A DNA stretch of 64,000 nucleotides, taken from JBBDUG01 sp040904025 (lineage in GTDB: Bacteria; Patescibacteriota; Minisyncoccia; Phycocordibacterales; SW-6-46-9). Below, piece by piece: positions 49,673 to 57,089 of the stretch. The stretch's first letter is position 1. Every line of letters begins with the position of its first letter. The translations under genes and the position numbers were made by a program. The DNA lies in assembly GCA_040904025.1 (NCBI GenBank), contig JBBDUG010000039.1:22829-86828 (forward strand). The letters are read 5' to 3'. The notes under the pieces were generated by a model. That model was not told the DNA's origin. It did no database searches and was given only the letters and a program-made list of their open reading frames with translations.

Positions 49673-50029
49673 TTAGAGCGGTATGTCGATGGCTATAGCA
49701 CCAGCACCGGAGACAAATAGCGAGAGAGACGCTACTGCAAGAAGGATATAAAAGGCTCGACTCCTACCTTTTCTACGGTGTTTTGATTTCACCAAGCGCA
49801 CAATTGTGTCGATAAAGATGTAAAGTGCGGCAAGTTGAGTTGCAAGCCCAATGATCAAAAGAATACTCGCAATTAAAAGAAGTGCGGAGGTACCTATCTC
49901 AACAGGTTTCTTTTTTGAGTATTTTCGAAGATCAGCGCTTGAATCTAAAAATAGAGTTGCACCAACTCCTATGCGGAGTATTGTGGGTGCAAGAAAGGGA
50001 ATTAAGAACTCGGGGAATATATTAAGCAT
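49673..50029 (-). CDS. DoxX-like small membrane protein
   Basis: 118 aa with four membrane segments. The opening FLAPTILRIGVGATLF and the paired small-residue helix (LLLIASILLIIGLATQLAALYIF) resemble the DoxX/SURF4-like family; a basic loop (KSKHRRKGRSR) precedes the last helix. DoxX proteins occur in redox and detoxification complexes in some bacteria, but the role here is unknown. Divergent from the SpoU gene at 50074. Confidence 0.65.
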   Translation of the reverse strand: MLNIFPEFLIPFLAPTILRIGVGATLFLDSSADLRKYSKKKPVEIGTSALLLIASILLIIGLATQLAALYIFIDTIVRLVKSKHRRKGRSRAFYILLAVASLSLFVSGAGAIAIDIPL

Positions 50030-50073
50030 ATATTAAGTATCAACTATCATACCTCCTTTTTCAAGTCTTAAAC

Positions 50074-50579
50074 ATGCGCAAACTCATACTTCATAATATT
50101 CGAAGTGCACATAATGTCGGATCAATCTTCCGTACCGCTGAAGGTGCGGGGGTGAGAAAGATATACCTTTCGGGATATACCCCGGCTCCCATAGATCGTT
50201 TCGGACGAAAAAGAAAAGATCTCGCAAAAGTTGCACTCGGTGCAGAAGATATGATCGAGTGGGAGAAATCTGACGATATACAAACTCTCATCTCAAACCT
50301 TAAGAAAGATGGCCGGGTTATTGCGGTAGAGCAATCTCCCGATTCTGTGGATTATACTGTTTTCTCAGAACCTGAATCAGTGACGTATATATTTGGAAAT
50401 GAAGTGGAGGGGATAGAAGAAGANNNNNNNNNNNNNNNNNNNNNNNNNNNNNNNNNNNNNNNNNNNNNNNNNNNNNNNNNNNNNNNNNNNNNNNNNNNNN
50501 NNNNNNNNNNNNNNNNNNNNNNNAGGAAGAAGAGCGTGTTCGAAAAGTGCTTGCGCGCACTGTTCTTTACCACCCCTAA
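50074..50579 (+). CDS. SpoU/TrmH-family RNA 2'-O-methyltransferase, with a gap
   Basis: SAM-dependent SPOUT-fold enzyme acting on rRNA or tRNA ribose. Visible are motif 1 LHNIRSAHNVGSIFRTAEGAG and motif 2 YIFGNEVEGIEE just before the N run. Motif 3 falls in the gap. After the gap the frame EEERVRKVLARTVLYHP ends at a TAA at 50577-50579, a natural C-terminus; the longer frame running to 50697 is an artefact of the nominal gap size. It is short for the family and lacks an N-terminal substrate-binding domain, as in TrmL-like enzymes. Confidence 0.85.
50424..50523. other. Assembly gap (100 N)
   Basis: 100 undetermined bases in the SpoU methyltransferase gene. Flanks are both GA-rich (GAAGAAGA / AGGAAGAAGA), so a low-complexity join failure is possible. 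Confidence 1.
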
Positions 50580-51874
50580 ACCTCCTCGGAGGTTTTTTTT
50601 ATTTTCTCCATCTCCTCTCGTACTACACTCGCATCGTCCCATGGTGTCTTTTTGCCCTCTGCTTCCATTATGTATGGATCAGTTCCTTTTCCGGTGATAA
50701 GAACCACGTCCCCCTCACGAGCTTCTTTTAGAGCGGTATGTATTGCTTCTCGGCGATCAAGGATGATACGTGCCTTCTCTTTGTTTTCAATTGCTTCATA
50801 CATTTCATCTACTATTTTTTGAGGGTCTTCATCATATGGATCCTCATTTGCAAGGATAATAGAGTCGCAGTATTTTTCGGCAATACGTGCCATAACAGGA
50901 CGTTTCCATGTATCTCTACCTCCACCAGTATTTCCGAGAATGCATACTTTTCGTCTTTCGGGGAATGCCTGGTACACCTTTTCAAGCGAATCTGGAGTGT
51001 GTGCGTAGTCGACATATACTTCAAAGGAGTCATCTGGATTTACCAACTCAAGTCGTCCGCGGATGTCCTTTTGTCCCTCGAGAGCGCGCTGGATACTCCC
51101 AAGTGATATCTCATGAAAACAAGCAAACTCTGCTGCTGTGAGCATGTTGTATATATTAAAAAGACCAGGGAAATGTGTCTTTATCTCTACTCCTCTAAAT
51201 GTGAAGCTGGAGCCGGTATCTTTAAGTTCATACGGTTCTGCATTCCCAATCTTCACCTCGACGCTCTTTGTACCAGCGGTATTGATAAAGTCCTGACCAT
51301 GCTCATCATCTGTATTAGCAACAATCACCCTCTTTTCTTTAGAAGATGCTCGTAATGCGCGGGCAATTTCAAGTTTTGCATCAAGATAGTTTGCAAATGA
51401 TCCATGTGCCTCAATGTGTTCAGGGGAGATGTTGGTAAAAACAAGAGCGTCAAGTTCTATGTACTTATGGCGTGCCTGTAAAACCGCCTGACTTGTAATC
51501 TCCATAATGACCCAATCACAGTCTTTTGCGACGGCCTTTCTTAAGAAGCGTTGTACAAAACCACGTCCCGGCGTTGACATTTTAAATTTATTTCGACGCT
51601 CTTCCGTATCAACCTTAAAGCGAATCGTGTTTAATACCGCCGTTTTGTACCCCGCTTCCTCGAAAATAGAATTGATAAATTCGGTAACTGAGGTCTTTCC
51701 TTTTGTTCCTGTTACCGCAACAACTCGTATATCTCGAGAGGGGAATCGGAATATCACTGCACTTATAAACGCGAGAGTTTCGTGATAGAACGGTTGCACT
51801 TTTTTAAAAACAGATCGAGGAATAATCTTTTTTGCAACACGCAATACGGTTTCAATTAGTTGATTTGGTGTCAT
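50576..51874 (-). CDS. murE: MurE-type UDP-MurNAc-dipeptide ligase without domain 1
   Basis: Adds the third residue to the peptidoglycan stem peptide. 432 aa. The N-terminal UDP-binding domain is missing: a short helical lead (about 50 residues) runs straight into VTGTKGKTSVTEF (P-loop, about 55-67). Other landmarks: STPGR, EITSQAVLQARHK, NISPEHIEAHGS, YAHTPDSLEKV, GNTGGGRDTWKRP. The amino-acid specificity loop, DNPR in meso-DAP enzymes, reads EDPYDEDP here, so the third residue is uncertain. Overlaps ruvA by 4 bp as ruvA-murE reading frames on the minus strand. Confidence 0.88.
   Translation of the reverse strand: MTPNQLIETVLRVAKKIIPRSVFKKVQPFYHETLAFISAVIFRFPSRDIRVVAVTGTKGKTSVTEFINSIFEEAGYKTAVLNTIRFKVDTEERRNKFKMSTPGRGFVQRFLRKAVAKDCDWVIMEITSQAVLQARHKYIELDALVFTNISPEHIEAHGSFANYLDAKLEIARALRASSKEKRVIVANTDDEHGQDFINTAGTKSVEVKIGNAEPYELKDTGSSFTFRGVEIKTHFPGLFNIYNMLTAAEFACFHEISLGSIQRALEGQKDIRGRLELVNPDDSFEVYVDYAHTPDSLEKVYQAFPERRKVCILGNTGGGRDTWKRPVMARIAEKYCDSIILANEDPYDEDPQKIVDEMYEAIENKEKARIILDRREAIHTALKEAREGDVVLITGKGTDPYIMEAEGKKTPWDDASVVREEMEKIKKTSEEV
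50578..50601 (+). terminator. Terminator of the SpoU gene
   Basis: AAACCTCC-TC-GGAGGTTT followed by T8; it starts within the stop codon and overlaps the murE stop on the other strand. Confidence 0.9.
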
Positions 51875-52437
51875 GATCCAAGTGTTTTTAAAGCAGCGCG
51901 TATCTTTTCATTTGTGCTTTGTGTGTCATCCTGCACCTCTTTAAGTGCCTCTCGTGCCTCCTTGGAGGAGTATCCGAGAGAGATAAGGGCTTCGAGCGCC
52001 TCCTTTTCTTCTTTTCTTCCACCCTCTTCAGTTGCAATAGTACCCATCTTGTCTCGCAGCTCAAGCACTATTTTCTCTGCTGTCTTCTTTCCAATCCCCG
52101 AGACATTAGTGAGATATGAAGTGTCGTCTGAGGCGATAGCAGAGCGAAGTGTATCTGTTGGTGCAATTGATATGATACCTAATGCTGATTTGGGACCAAT
52201 TCCTGAGACCCCGAGGAGGAGTTCAAAAAAATCTCGTTCACCAAGTGTATCAAATCCATAGAGATCAAGCGCATCTTCACGCACTACGGTGTGTATCCAC
52301 AATTCTGCTTCTTTATCCATTAAAAGATTTGCTAATGTGCGGGTGGGCGCAGATATTTCATAACCCACACCATTAACGTCAATTATCGTTCTTTCCTCAC
52401 TGAGGAATATGCATGTACCTTGTAGGTGTCCTATCAT
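51871..52437 (-). CDS. ruvA: Holliday junction DNA helicase subunit RuvA
   Basis: Junction-binding tetramer that guides RuvB. 188 aa. OB-fold N-terminus (MIGHLQGTCIF), two helix-hairpin-helix motifs (GVSGIGPKSALG and NVSGIGKKTAEKIV), an acidic pin region, and the C-terminal RuvB-binding three-helix domain (EALISLGYSSKEAREAL). All parts present. Its stop region overlaps the murE start, an unusual partner; ruvB and ruvC lie at 41.5-43.6 kb. Confidence 0.97.
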   Translation of the reverse strand: MIGHLQGTCIFLSEERTIIDVNGVGYEISAPTRTLANLLMDKEAELWIHTVVREDALDLYGFDTLGERDFFELLLGVSGIGPKSALGIISIAPTDTLRSAIASDDTSYLTNVSGIGKKTAEKIVLELRDKMGTIATEEGGRKEEKEALEALISLGYSSKEAREALKEVQDDTQSTNEKIRAALKTLGS

Positions 52438-52522
52438 ATATATTCCAGTATCGAGGATAGTGAGGTGTTAAGCAAGTACAAATGCTTTACATTCCGCCTA
52501 TTTTTGCTAAAGTACTCTCGCT

Positions 52523-52789
52523 ATGGCAAATACTACAGGAGCACAAAAAGCATTTCGCTCAGACAAAAACAAGCGGGCATACAATGACCGCCTGCGTCGT
52601 GCTATGAAAGAGGCGATAAAGAGTGTGCGGAAGGCAATTGATGCCGGAGACATTTCTGCTGCAGAAGAGAAGCTTCCAGTCGCATACAAGGCTATTGATA
52701 AGGCTGCAAAGCGCTTCCTTCACAAAAACACCGCTGCACGCTACAAGTCACGTATCACAAAAGCTGTTGTAAAGGCAAAGAACAGCTAA
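52523..52789 (+). CDS. rpsT: 30S ribosomal protein S20
   Basis: Primary 16S rRNA-binding protein. 88 aa, basic, with family blocks RSDKNKRAYNDRLRRAMK and HKNTAARYKSRI. Probable promoter TTTACA-16 bp-TAAAGT close upstream, leaving a leader of only a few nt. Terminated by a strong hairpin at 52811. Confidence 0.96.
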   Translation: MANTTGAQKAFRSDKNKRAYNDRLRRAMKEAIKSVRKAIDAGDISAAEEKLPVAYKAIDKAAKRFLHKNTAARYKSRITKAVVKAKNS

Positions 52790-52810
52790 ACACAAATCTA
52801 TTTTATATAT

Positions 52811-52845
52811 AAAACACCCCTTGAAACTCGAGGGGTGTTTTTTTA
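52811..52845. terminator. Terminator after rpsT
   Basis: AAAACACCCCT-N8-AGGGGTGTTTT stem followed by TTT; symmetric A and T runs. Confidence 0.93.
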
Positions 52846-52939
52846 TACCAGGAAATCTTACACTTCAGTGCGGGGAGGACGTCATTTATTTTTGACTCTC
52901 GAGTTCTCGGGGGCTATACTCATATCTGCCTAAAGAACT

Positions 52940-53013
52940 GTCCCCGTAGTTCAATTGGATAGAACGTTTCCTTGCGGAGGAAGAGGTTGCAGGTTCGAGT
53001 CCTGCCGGGGACA
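52940..53013 (+). tRNA. tRNA-Arg(GCG)
   Basis: Acceptor GTCCCCG/CGGGGAC, D arm GTTC-AATTGGATA-GAAC with A20 typical of arginine tRNAs, anticodon stem TTTCC/GGAAG with loop TTGCGGA, T arm GCAGG-TTCGAGT-CCTGC. The anticodon is GCG, reading CGC and CGT, where bacteria usually carry ACG modified to inosine. Confidence 0.93.
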
Positions 53014-53016
53014 CAA

Positions 53017-53478
53017 TTAAAAACCGAGTCGCTCCATAAGAGAATGAGAAAGAGGTTCTTCTTGTTCTTCTTCGGGAAGAAACTGAAGCATTATCTGCCG
53101 TGTTTCTTCGGGACCCACTCCTTCAAGGGGAATTATTAAAAGCGGCATGAGTGGCTTTTGTGATTTTATAATCAGCTTGTCTTTAAAAAATCTATCTTCT
53201 ACCCAAAAGGACTCTAGGGTTGAGAAGGGATAGAGGAGCTCGTCTACCACCACTCCTTTCTCATTTATTTCAAATCGAATCACTCTTGGCTTCCGTACCG
53301 CAAGAAGGAGTAAGGCAATAGTTGCGATAATAATTAGAAGCGCAAAGAGGAGATTTTGCATAAGAATAGCAATCACAGCTAGTGTTGCTGCGATAAGACC
53401 AACAACCCAAAACCAGTCAGTGGTCTTCTCTGAGTGTTCATATTCGTGTGCTTGCCATTCAAAGGACCCATTTGTCAT
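53017..53478 (-). CDS. Two-helix membrane protein with cytosolic beta domain
   Basis: 153 aa. An N-terminal soluble aromatic stretch (SFEWQAHEYEHSEKTTDWFWVVG), two adjacent membrane helices (about 24-66), then a PH-like beta domain (VIRFEINEKGVVVDELLYPFSTLESFWVED). The architecture resembles small DUF5673-like proteins, but I do not assign a function. It convergently faces tRNA-Arg. On its other side the repeat-rich mobile region begins. Confidence 0.7.
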   Translation of the reverse strand: MTNGSFEWQAHEYEHSEKTTDWFWVVGLIAATLAVIAILMQNLLFALLIIIATIALLLLAVRKPRVIRFEINEKGVVVDELLYPFSTLESFWVEDRFFKDKLIIKSQKPLMPLLIIPLEGVGPEETRQIMLQFLPEEEQEEPLSHSLMERLGF

Positions 53479-53526
53479 ATGCCTTTATTGTAGCATTTTC
53501 TAACAAATTAAAAGCGAAGCAATGTG

Positions 53527-53643
53527 AATTGGCGGTGTGCGTTCGAAAAAATTCGAACTGATTTCGCCCAAAATTTGTAGGGCGGGCGGAATTCCCCCCA
53601 AACCCCCTTTCCGCTCGCCAACGGAAGCGACCCTTTCGGATTG
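53527..53643 (+). repeat. 117-bp inverted repeat, left copy
   Basis: Perfect reverse complement of 54633-54749. It begins AATTGGCGGTGTGCG and contains GTTCGAAAAAATTCGAAC. The two arms flank the cassette gene at 53795. Confidence 0.95.
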
Positions 53644-53739
53644 AAAAACTGCCAAAGAACCTGTAAAAATATCGTCTTGAACTTCATTTTGGGCCAAAAG
53701 CGGGCTCCCCTCATTTTTAATTGGACTACTTTCGTTTTA

Positions 53740-53792
53740 TTTGATAGTATTGCAGTGGAAGTAATAATCATACTTACTACAATACTATCAAA
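53740..53792. promoter_or_regulatory. 13-bp inverted repeat overlapping a -10 box
   Basis: TTTGATAGTATTG (53740-53752) and CAATACTATCAAA (53780-53792), perfect arms with a 27-bp centre. The right arm contains TACTAT (53783-53788), which ends 6 nt before the ATG at 53795. It may be an operator or a leader hairpin. Confidence 0.55.
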
Positions 53793-53794
53793 AG

Positions 53795-54577
53795 ATGGAA
53801 CAAGAAACAAATCAACAACAACTTAATCAAGCGGAAGAAAAAAACGGACGTAAGATGAAAAATTTGATTTTTGTAGGAATTTTAAGCTCTATAATAGGAG
53901 CCGTGATTATGGGAGTGATTGTATATTTGGTATTGAATAACTCATATTCAGTAAAGCAAGCACAACTTAATAATCAAATATCTACACTTCAAAATCAAAT
54001 CAATACTTTAACAAAACAAGCCGAAATAGTTCTGCCCTCATCAACTCCTACTCCTATAGACCAAAATGAAATAGCAGGTTGGAAGACTTACGAGAATAAA
54101 GAAATCGGCATAAGCTTTAAATATCCAAGCGAATATGGTGATTTCAGTATTTCCATGGCCAATAGTGAAGCAAAAAAATATACTGGTGGTTTTCAGAATA
54201 ATAAAGCTTTCTCGATTGGAGGAATTACAGAAGATTTTACGGCTGGTCGTTCTGGATATTTCTTAGATTTTGTTAAATATTTGAGCGAATCTGGCAAGTA
54301 CTATCATCTTATGGCCTTGGGTAAAAAATGGTTAGTAGAACCAGTCAAAATACTAAATGTTGACGGGCAAAAAATTCTAATCGTGAACGGAGATAGTTAT
54401 GTTGAGGAACGAAACGAAGAAGGCCCAACAATAAATCCGGGGCCTAATGGTGGTGCCCTAGTAAATCTACCTAGCGGCGGTAATTTTAAAGGGCTTGCAA
54501 TTTGGAATTCAGATATAAAAACTTTATCTCAAAGTAAATTTGAAGAAATTTTAGCCACCTTCAAATTTACCAAGTAA
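53795..54577 (+). CDS. Cassette membrane protein with extracellular PsbP-like domain
   Basis: 260 aa. Short polar N-terminus, one membrane segment (LIFVGILSSIIGAVIMGVIVYLVL, near 24-47), a coiled coil (QAQLNNQISTLQNQINTLTKQ), then a globular domain opening GWKTYENKEIGISFKYPSEYG and closing FEEILATFKF, the pattern of small exported domains frequent in CPR genomes. AT-rich codon use. It lies between the arms of the 117-bp inverted repeat with fragments of recombinase-like sequence on both sides, so it looks like mobile-element cargo. Confidence 0.75.
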   Translation: MEQETNQQQLNQAEEKNGRKMKNLIFVGILSSIIGAVIMGVIVYLVLNNSYSVKQAQLNNQISTLQNQINTLTKQAEIVLPSSTPTPIDQNEIAGWKTYENKEIGISFKYPSEYGDFSISMANSEAKKYTGGFQNNKAFSIGGITEDFTAGRSGYFLDFVKYLSESGKYYHLMALGKKWLVEPVKILNVDGQKILIVNGDSYVEERNEEGPTINPGPNGGALVNLPSGGNFKGLAIWNSDIKTLSQSKFEEILATFKFTK

Positions 54578-54632
54578 AGAATTTGCCGCCAACTCCGCCC
54601 CGCAGGTGCGGAAGGAAAAACTTGAAACCGTC

Positions 54633-54749
54633 CAATCCGAAAGGGTCGCTTCCGTTGGCGAGCGGAAAGGGGGTTTGGGGGGAATTCCGCCCGCCCTACA
54701 AATTTTGGGCGAAATCAGTTCGAATTTTTTCGAACGCACACCGCCAATT
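54633..54749 (-). repeat. 117-bp inverted repeat, right copy
   Basis: Perfect reverse complement of 53527-53643. Its outer end (CCGCCAATT) runs directly into a second inverted copy, that of the recombinase gene's 3' end. Confidence 0.95.
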
Positions 54750-54810
54750 GGGAAATGAATGGTTTGGCTCGCCAGCCGATTTTAAGCGCAAATTGGAATT
54801 TTTTATCTTT
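54741..54810 (-). repeat. Inverted copy of the recombinase 3' end
   Basis: Matches the reverse complement of 56245-56331 except that the latter has an extra 17-bp palindromic insert (CCCTCGCAGAGGGCGAG). The pair brackets the recombinase gene as long inverted ends. Confidence 0.9.
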
Positions 54811-54882
54811 GCCCCGCAAACTCGCGGGGCTGGCCAAAAGCGGGCTTCCCGAATTTTCATTTTTAATTTTTAAGGAAGAAAT

Positions 54883-56424
54883 ATGAAATACTTTATTTAC
54901 ACTCGAAAATCAACCGACAGCGAAGAAAGACAGGTTTTGAGTATTGAATCTCAAATCTCTGAATTAAAAGAATTTGCCGCCAAAGAAAAACTTGAAATCG
55001 TCGCCTCGCTAAGCGAGGCAAAAACTGCCAAAGAACCTGGCCGAAAAGTTTTCGGCGAAATGCTCGATCGGATTGAAAAAGGCGAAGCCCAAGGAATTTT
55101 GGCTTGGCATCCTGACCGACTGGCTAGAAATTCAATCGACGGAGGAAAAATCATTTATTTACTAGACACAGGAAAGATTAAAGATTTAAAATTTCCCACA
55201 TTTTGGTTTGACTCAACGCCACAAGGGAAATTTATGATGAACATTGCCTTTGGCCAAAGCAAATATTACATCGACAATTTAAGCGAAAATATTAAACGAG
55301 GTCATCGGGCGAAACTGCGAAAAGGCATTTGGCCAGGCTTTGCCCCGCTTGGATATTCCAACAATCCCAAAACAAGGGCGATTGATATTGATAGCGAAAA
55401 AGCACCGCTCATCAGAAAAGCTTTCGAACTTTATGCGACTGGCGAATATACCTTAAAAGCTCTTGCTCTTGTTTTGAAACAAACGGGGCTAAAAAGCTAC
55501 AAAAGCAATGTTCTATCTGTTTCCTGTGTCCAGCGTCTGCTTCAAAATCATATTTATTACGGCGTGTTTTATTTCAACGGTGAAATTTATGACGGAACAC
55601 ATGAGCCAATTATTTCCAAGAAACTTTTTGATTCTGTTCAACAGGTAATGAGCAACCGAGGAAAAAAGAAACGCAAGCGAAAACACGAATTTGCTTTTTC
55701 TGGACTTATGAAATGCGGAAATTGTGACTGCCTCATTACTGCCGAAAAACAAAAAGGACACCACTATTACCGTTGCACCAAGAAAAAGCAAAAGTGCGAT
55801 GAAAAATATTTGCGGGAAGAAAATCTTGTTGAACAGATGAAAGGAGTTATCCAAAAAGTTTCTTTGCCTGATGACTGGGTAAATAATATGCTTGCTGAAA
55901 TAGAGAAAGAAAAAGAACAGGCGAAAGCGGAAACGAAAATTTATGTTCAAAATCTCGTTGAGAAAAAGACCGAGATTGAAAACAAAGCTGAAAACTTGCT
56001 TGATCTGTTTATCGACGGAAAAGGCATTGAGCCGGAAGAATACCAACTAAAAAAACAAAAACTTCTCAATGAGAAGATAGACATTCAACAGCATATTAAA
56101 GATTTTGAACAAAAAGGAAATAATTGGCTCGAACCGATGAAAGAAATGATTTTAGCCAGTAGCCAAGCCAAAATTCTATTATCGGAACCCGAAAATCTAA
56201 AAATCCGAGCATTTCTAAAAAATATCGGCTCGAACTTCATTTTGAAAGATAAAAAATTCCAATTTGCGCTTAAAATCGGCTGGCGAGCCCTCGCAGAGGG
56301 CGAGCCAAACCATTCATTTCCCAATTGGCGGAGGGGGTGGGATTCGAACCCACGGTGCCTTATCGACACTCTGGTTTTCAAGACCAGTGCATTCGACCAC
56401 TCTGCCACCCCTCCTTATATTTAA
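54883..56424 (+). CDS. Large serine recombinase abutting tRNA-Ser
   Basis: 513 aa ORF. Resolvase domain with catalytic Ser10 in YTRKSTDSEE and DRLARNSIDGG (about 85-95), a recombinase domain (RKAFELYATGEYTLKAL), a zinc ribbon (CGNCDCLITAEK, RCTKKKQKC) and a C-terminal coiled coil (about 335-410). Such enzymes integrate and excise mobile elements. AAGGAAG precedes the ATG. From about 56329 the frame reads antisense through tRNA-Ser (WRRGWDSNPR...), so the last 30 residues are probably not native; the original stop seems lost at the insertion boundary. A 17-bp palindrome lies in frame near codon 46. Confidence 0.88.
   Translation: MKYFIYTRKSTDSEERQVLSIESQISELKEFAAKEKLEIVASLSEAKTAKEPGRKVFGEMLDRIEKGEAQGILAWHPDRLARNSIDGGKIIYLLDTGKIKDLKFPTFWFDSTPQGKFMMNIAFGQSKYYIDNLSENIKRGHRAKLRKGIWPGFAPLGYSNNPKTRAIDIDSEKAPLIRKAFELYATGEYTLKALALVLKQTGLKSYKSNVLSVSCVQRLLQNHIYYGVFYFNGEIYDGTHEPIISKKLFDSVQQVMSNRGKKKRKRKHEFAFSGLMKCGNCDCLITAEKQKGHHYYRCTKKKQKCDEKYLREENLVEQMKGVIQKVSLPDDWVNNMLAEIEKEKEQAKAETKIYVQNLVEKKTEIENKAENLLDLFIDGKGIEPEEYQLKKQKLLNEKIDIQQHIKDFEQKGNNWLEPMKEMILASSQAKILLSEPENLKIRAFLKNIGSNFILKDKKFQFALKIGWRALAEGEPNHSFPNWRRGWDSNPRCLIDTLVFKTSAFDHSATPPYI
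56323..56331 (+). other. Candidate element end (AATTGGCGG)
   Basis: AATTGGCGG here repeats directly at 53527-53535 and inverted at 54741-54749. It overlaps the 3' end of tRNA-Ser, so it may mark the recombination boundary of a 2.8-kb element. Nine bases alone could be chance. Confidence 0.4.
56329..56414 (-). tRNA. tRNA-Ser(TGA)
   Basis: Long-variable-arm tRNA: acceptor GGAGGGG/CCCCTCC, anticodon stem CTGGT/ACCAG with loop CTTGAAA, variable arm GTGTCGATAAGGCAC, T arm GTGGG-TTCGAAT-CCCAC. The discriminator G is followed by CCA (56326-56328), the only encoded CCA among the nine tRNAs; it falls in the mobile-element boundary. Confidence 0.96.
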
Positions 56425-56636
56425 TTTTCCTTCTGCAGTTTTTCATACCCAGGACGACCAATAAAGAATATATAGATTATATCAAGAATAGCAAGTGTAC
56501 TGGTGATTAAGATCACAACAAACCATCCGCGGTGGTAATTACGTGCAGACAACCATAGTGCCCATCCTTTCCAAGGAAGTGTCCAAAGGATAATTAGGAG
56601 TATGAGCAGCGCATTTTGTTCAATGAATGCTTCCAT
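56421..56636 (-). CDS. DUF5652-like two-helix membrane protein
   Basis: About 71 aa from ATG 56636 (MEAFIEQN). Two membrane helices with the motif LWTLPWKGWALWLSARN between them and ILDIIYIFFI at the end, a pattern I recognise as DUF5652, common in CPR genomes. The function is unknown. Divergent from ruvX with about 55 bp between the starts; ends 7 bp from tRNA-Ser. Confidence 0.75.
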   Translation of the reverse strand: MEAFIEQNALLILLIILWTLPWKGWALWLSARNYHRGWFVVILITSTLAILDIIYIFFIGRPGYEKLQKEN

Positions 56637-56690
56637 GCTTCGTATAATATCACGCTTGCCTTTCATCGTCTCTTCTTTAATACTGGAGAC

Positions 56691-57080
56691 ATGAAATATT
56701 TAGGTATCGACTATGGCACAAAAAAAGTAGGATTTGCATTCTCAGATGATGAGGGGAAGGTGGCATTTCCAGATGAGGTAATACCAAACACTGGTGACCT
56801 TATAAAACAAACACAGCAAAAGATCCAAGAAAGAAAAGTTGATGAGGTAGTGGTTGGCAAATCACAAACACTCCAACAGAAAGATAATCCGGTCATGAAA
56901 GAAATAAAGATTTTTGTAAAAAATCTTAAATCAAAAACAGATGCATCTATTCACTTTGAACCCGAATTTTATACAACCGTACAGGCACGACGAACAAGAT
57001 CAAACACTACTCATCTTGATGCATCTGCTGCTGCACTTATCTTGCAAAGTTTTCTGGACAGGAGAGGTAAAGAGAAGTAA
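56691..57080 (+). CDS. ruvX: YqgF/RuvX-family RNase H-like protein
   Basis: 129 aa from ATG 56691 (MKYLGIDYG). RNase H-like fold with LGIDYGTKKVGFA (first catalytic Asp), VVGKSQTL in place of the usual VGLP motif, and DASAAALIL with the late Asp. The family takes part in 16S rRNA 3' end maturation in some bacteria and was named a putative Holliday junction resolvase. Starts the plus-strand run ruvX-hydrolase-murF-ddl-DedA. Confidence 0.88.
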   Translation: MKYLGIDYGTKKVGFAFSDDEGKVAFPDEVIPNTGDLIKQTQQKIQERKVDEVVVGKSQTLQQKDNPVMKEIKIFVKNLKSKTDASIHFEPEFYTTVQARRTRSNTTHLDASAAALILQSFLDRRGKEK

Positions 57081-57089
57081 CGTAACATT

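Noticed and set aside
53500..53697. Minus-strand ORF over the left inverted repeat, with a matching plus-strand ORF over the right one
   Set aside because: Both only translate the 117-bp repeat; the shared peptide comes from the repeat and shows no sign of selection.
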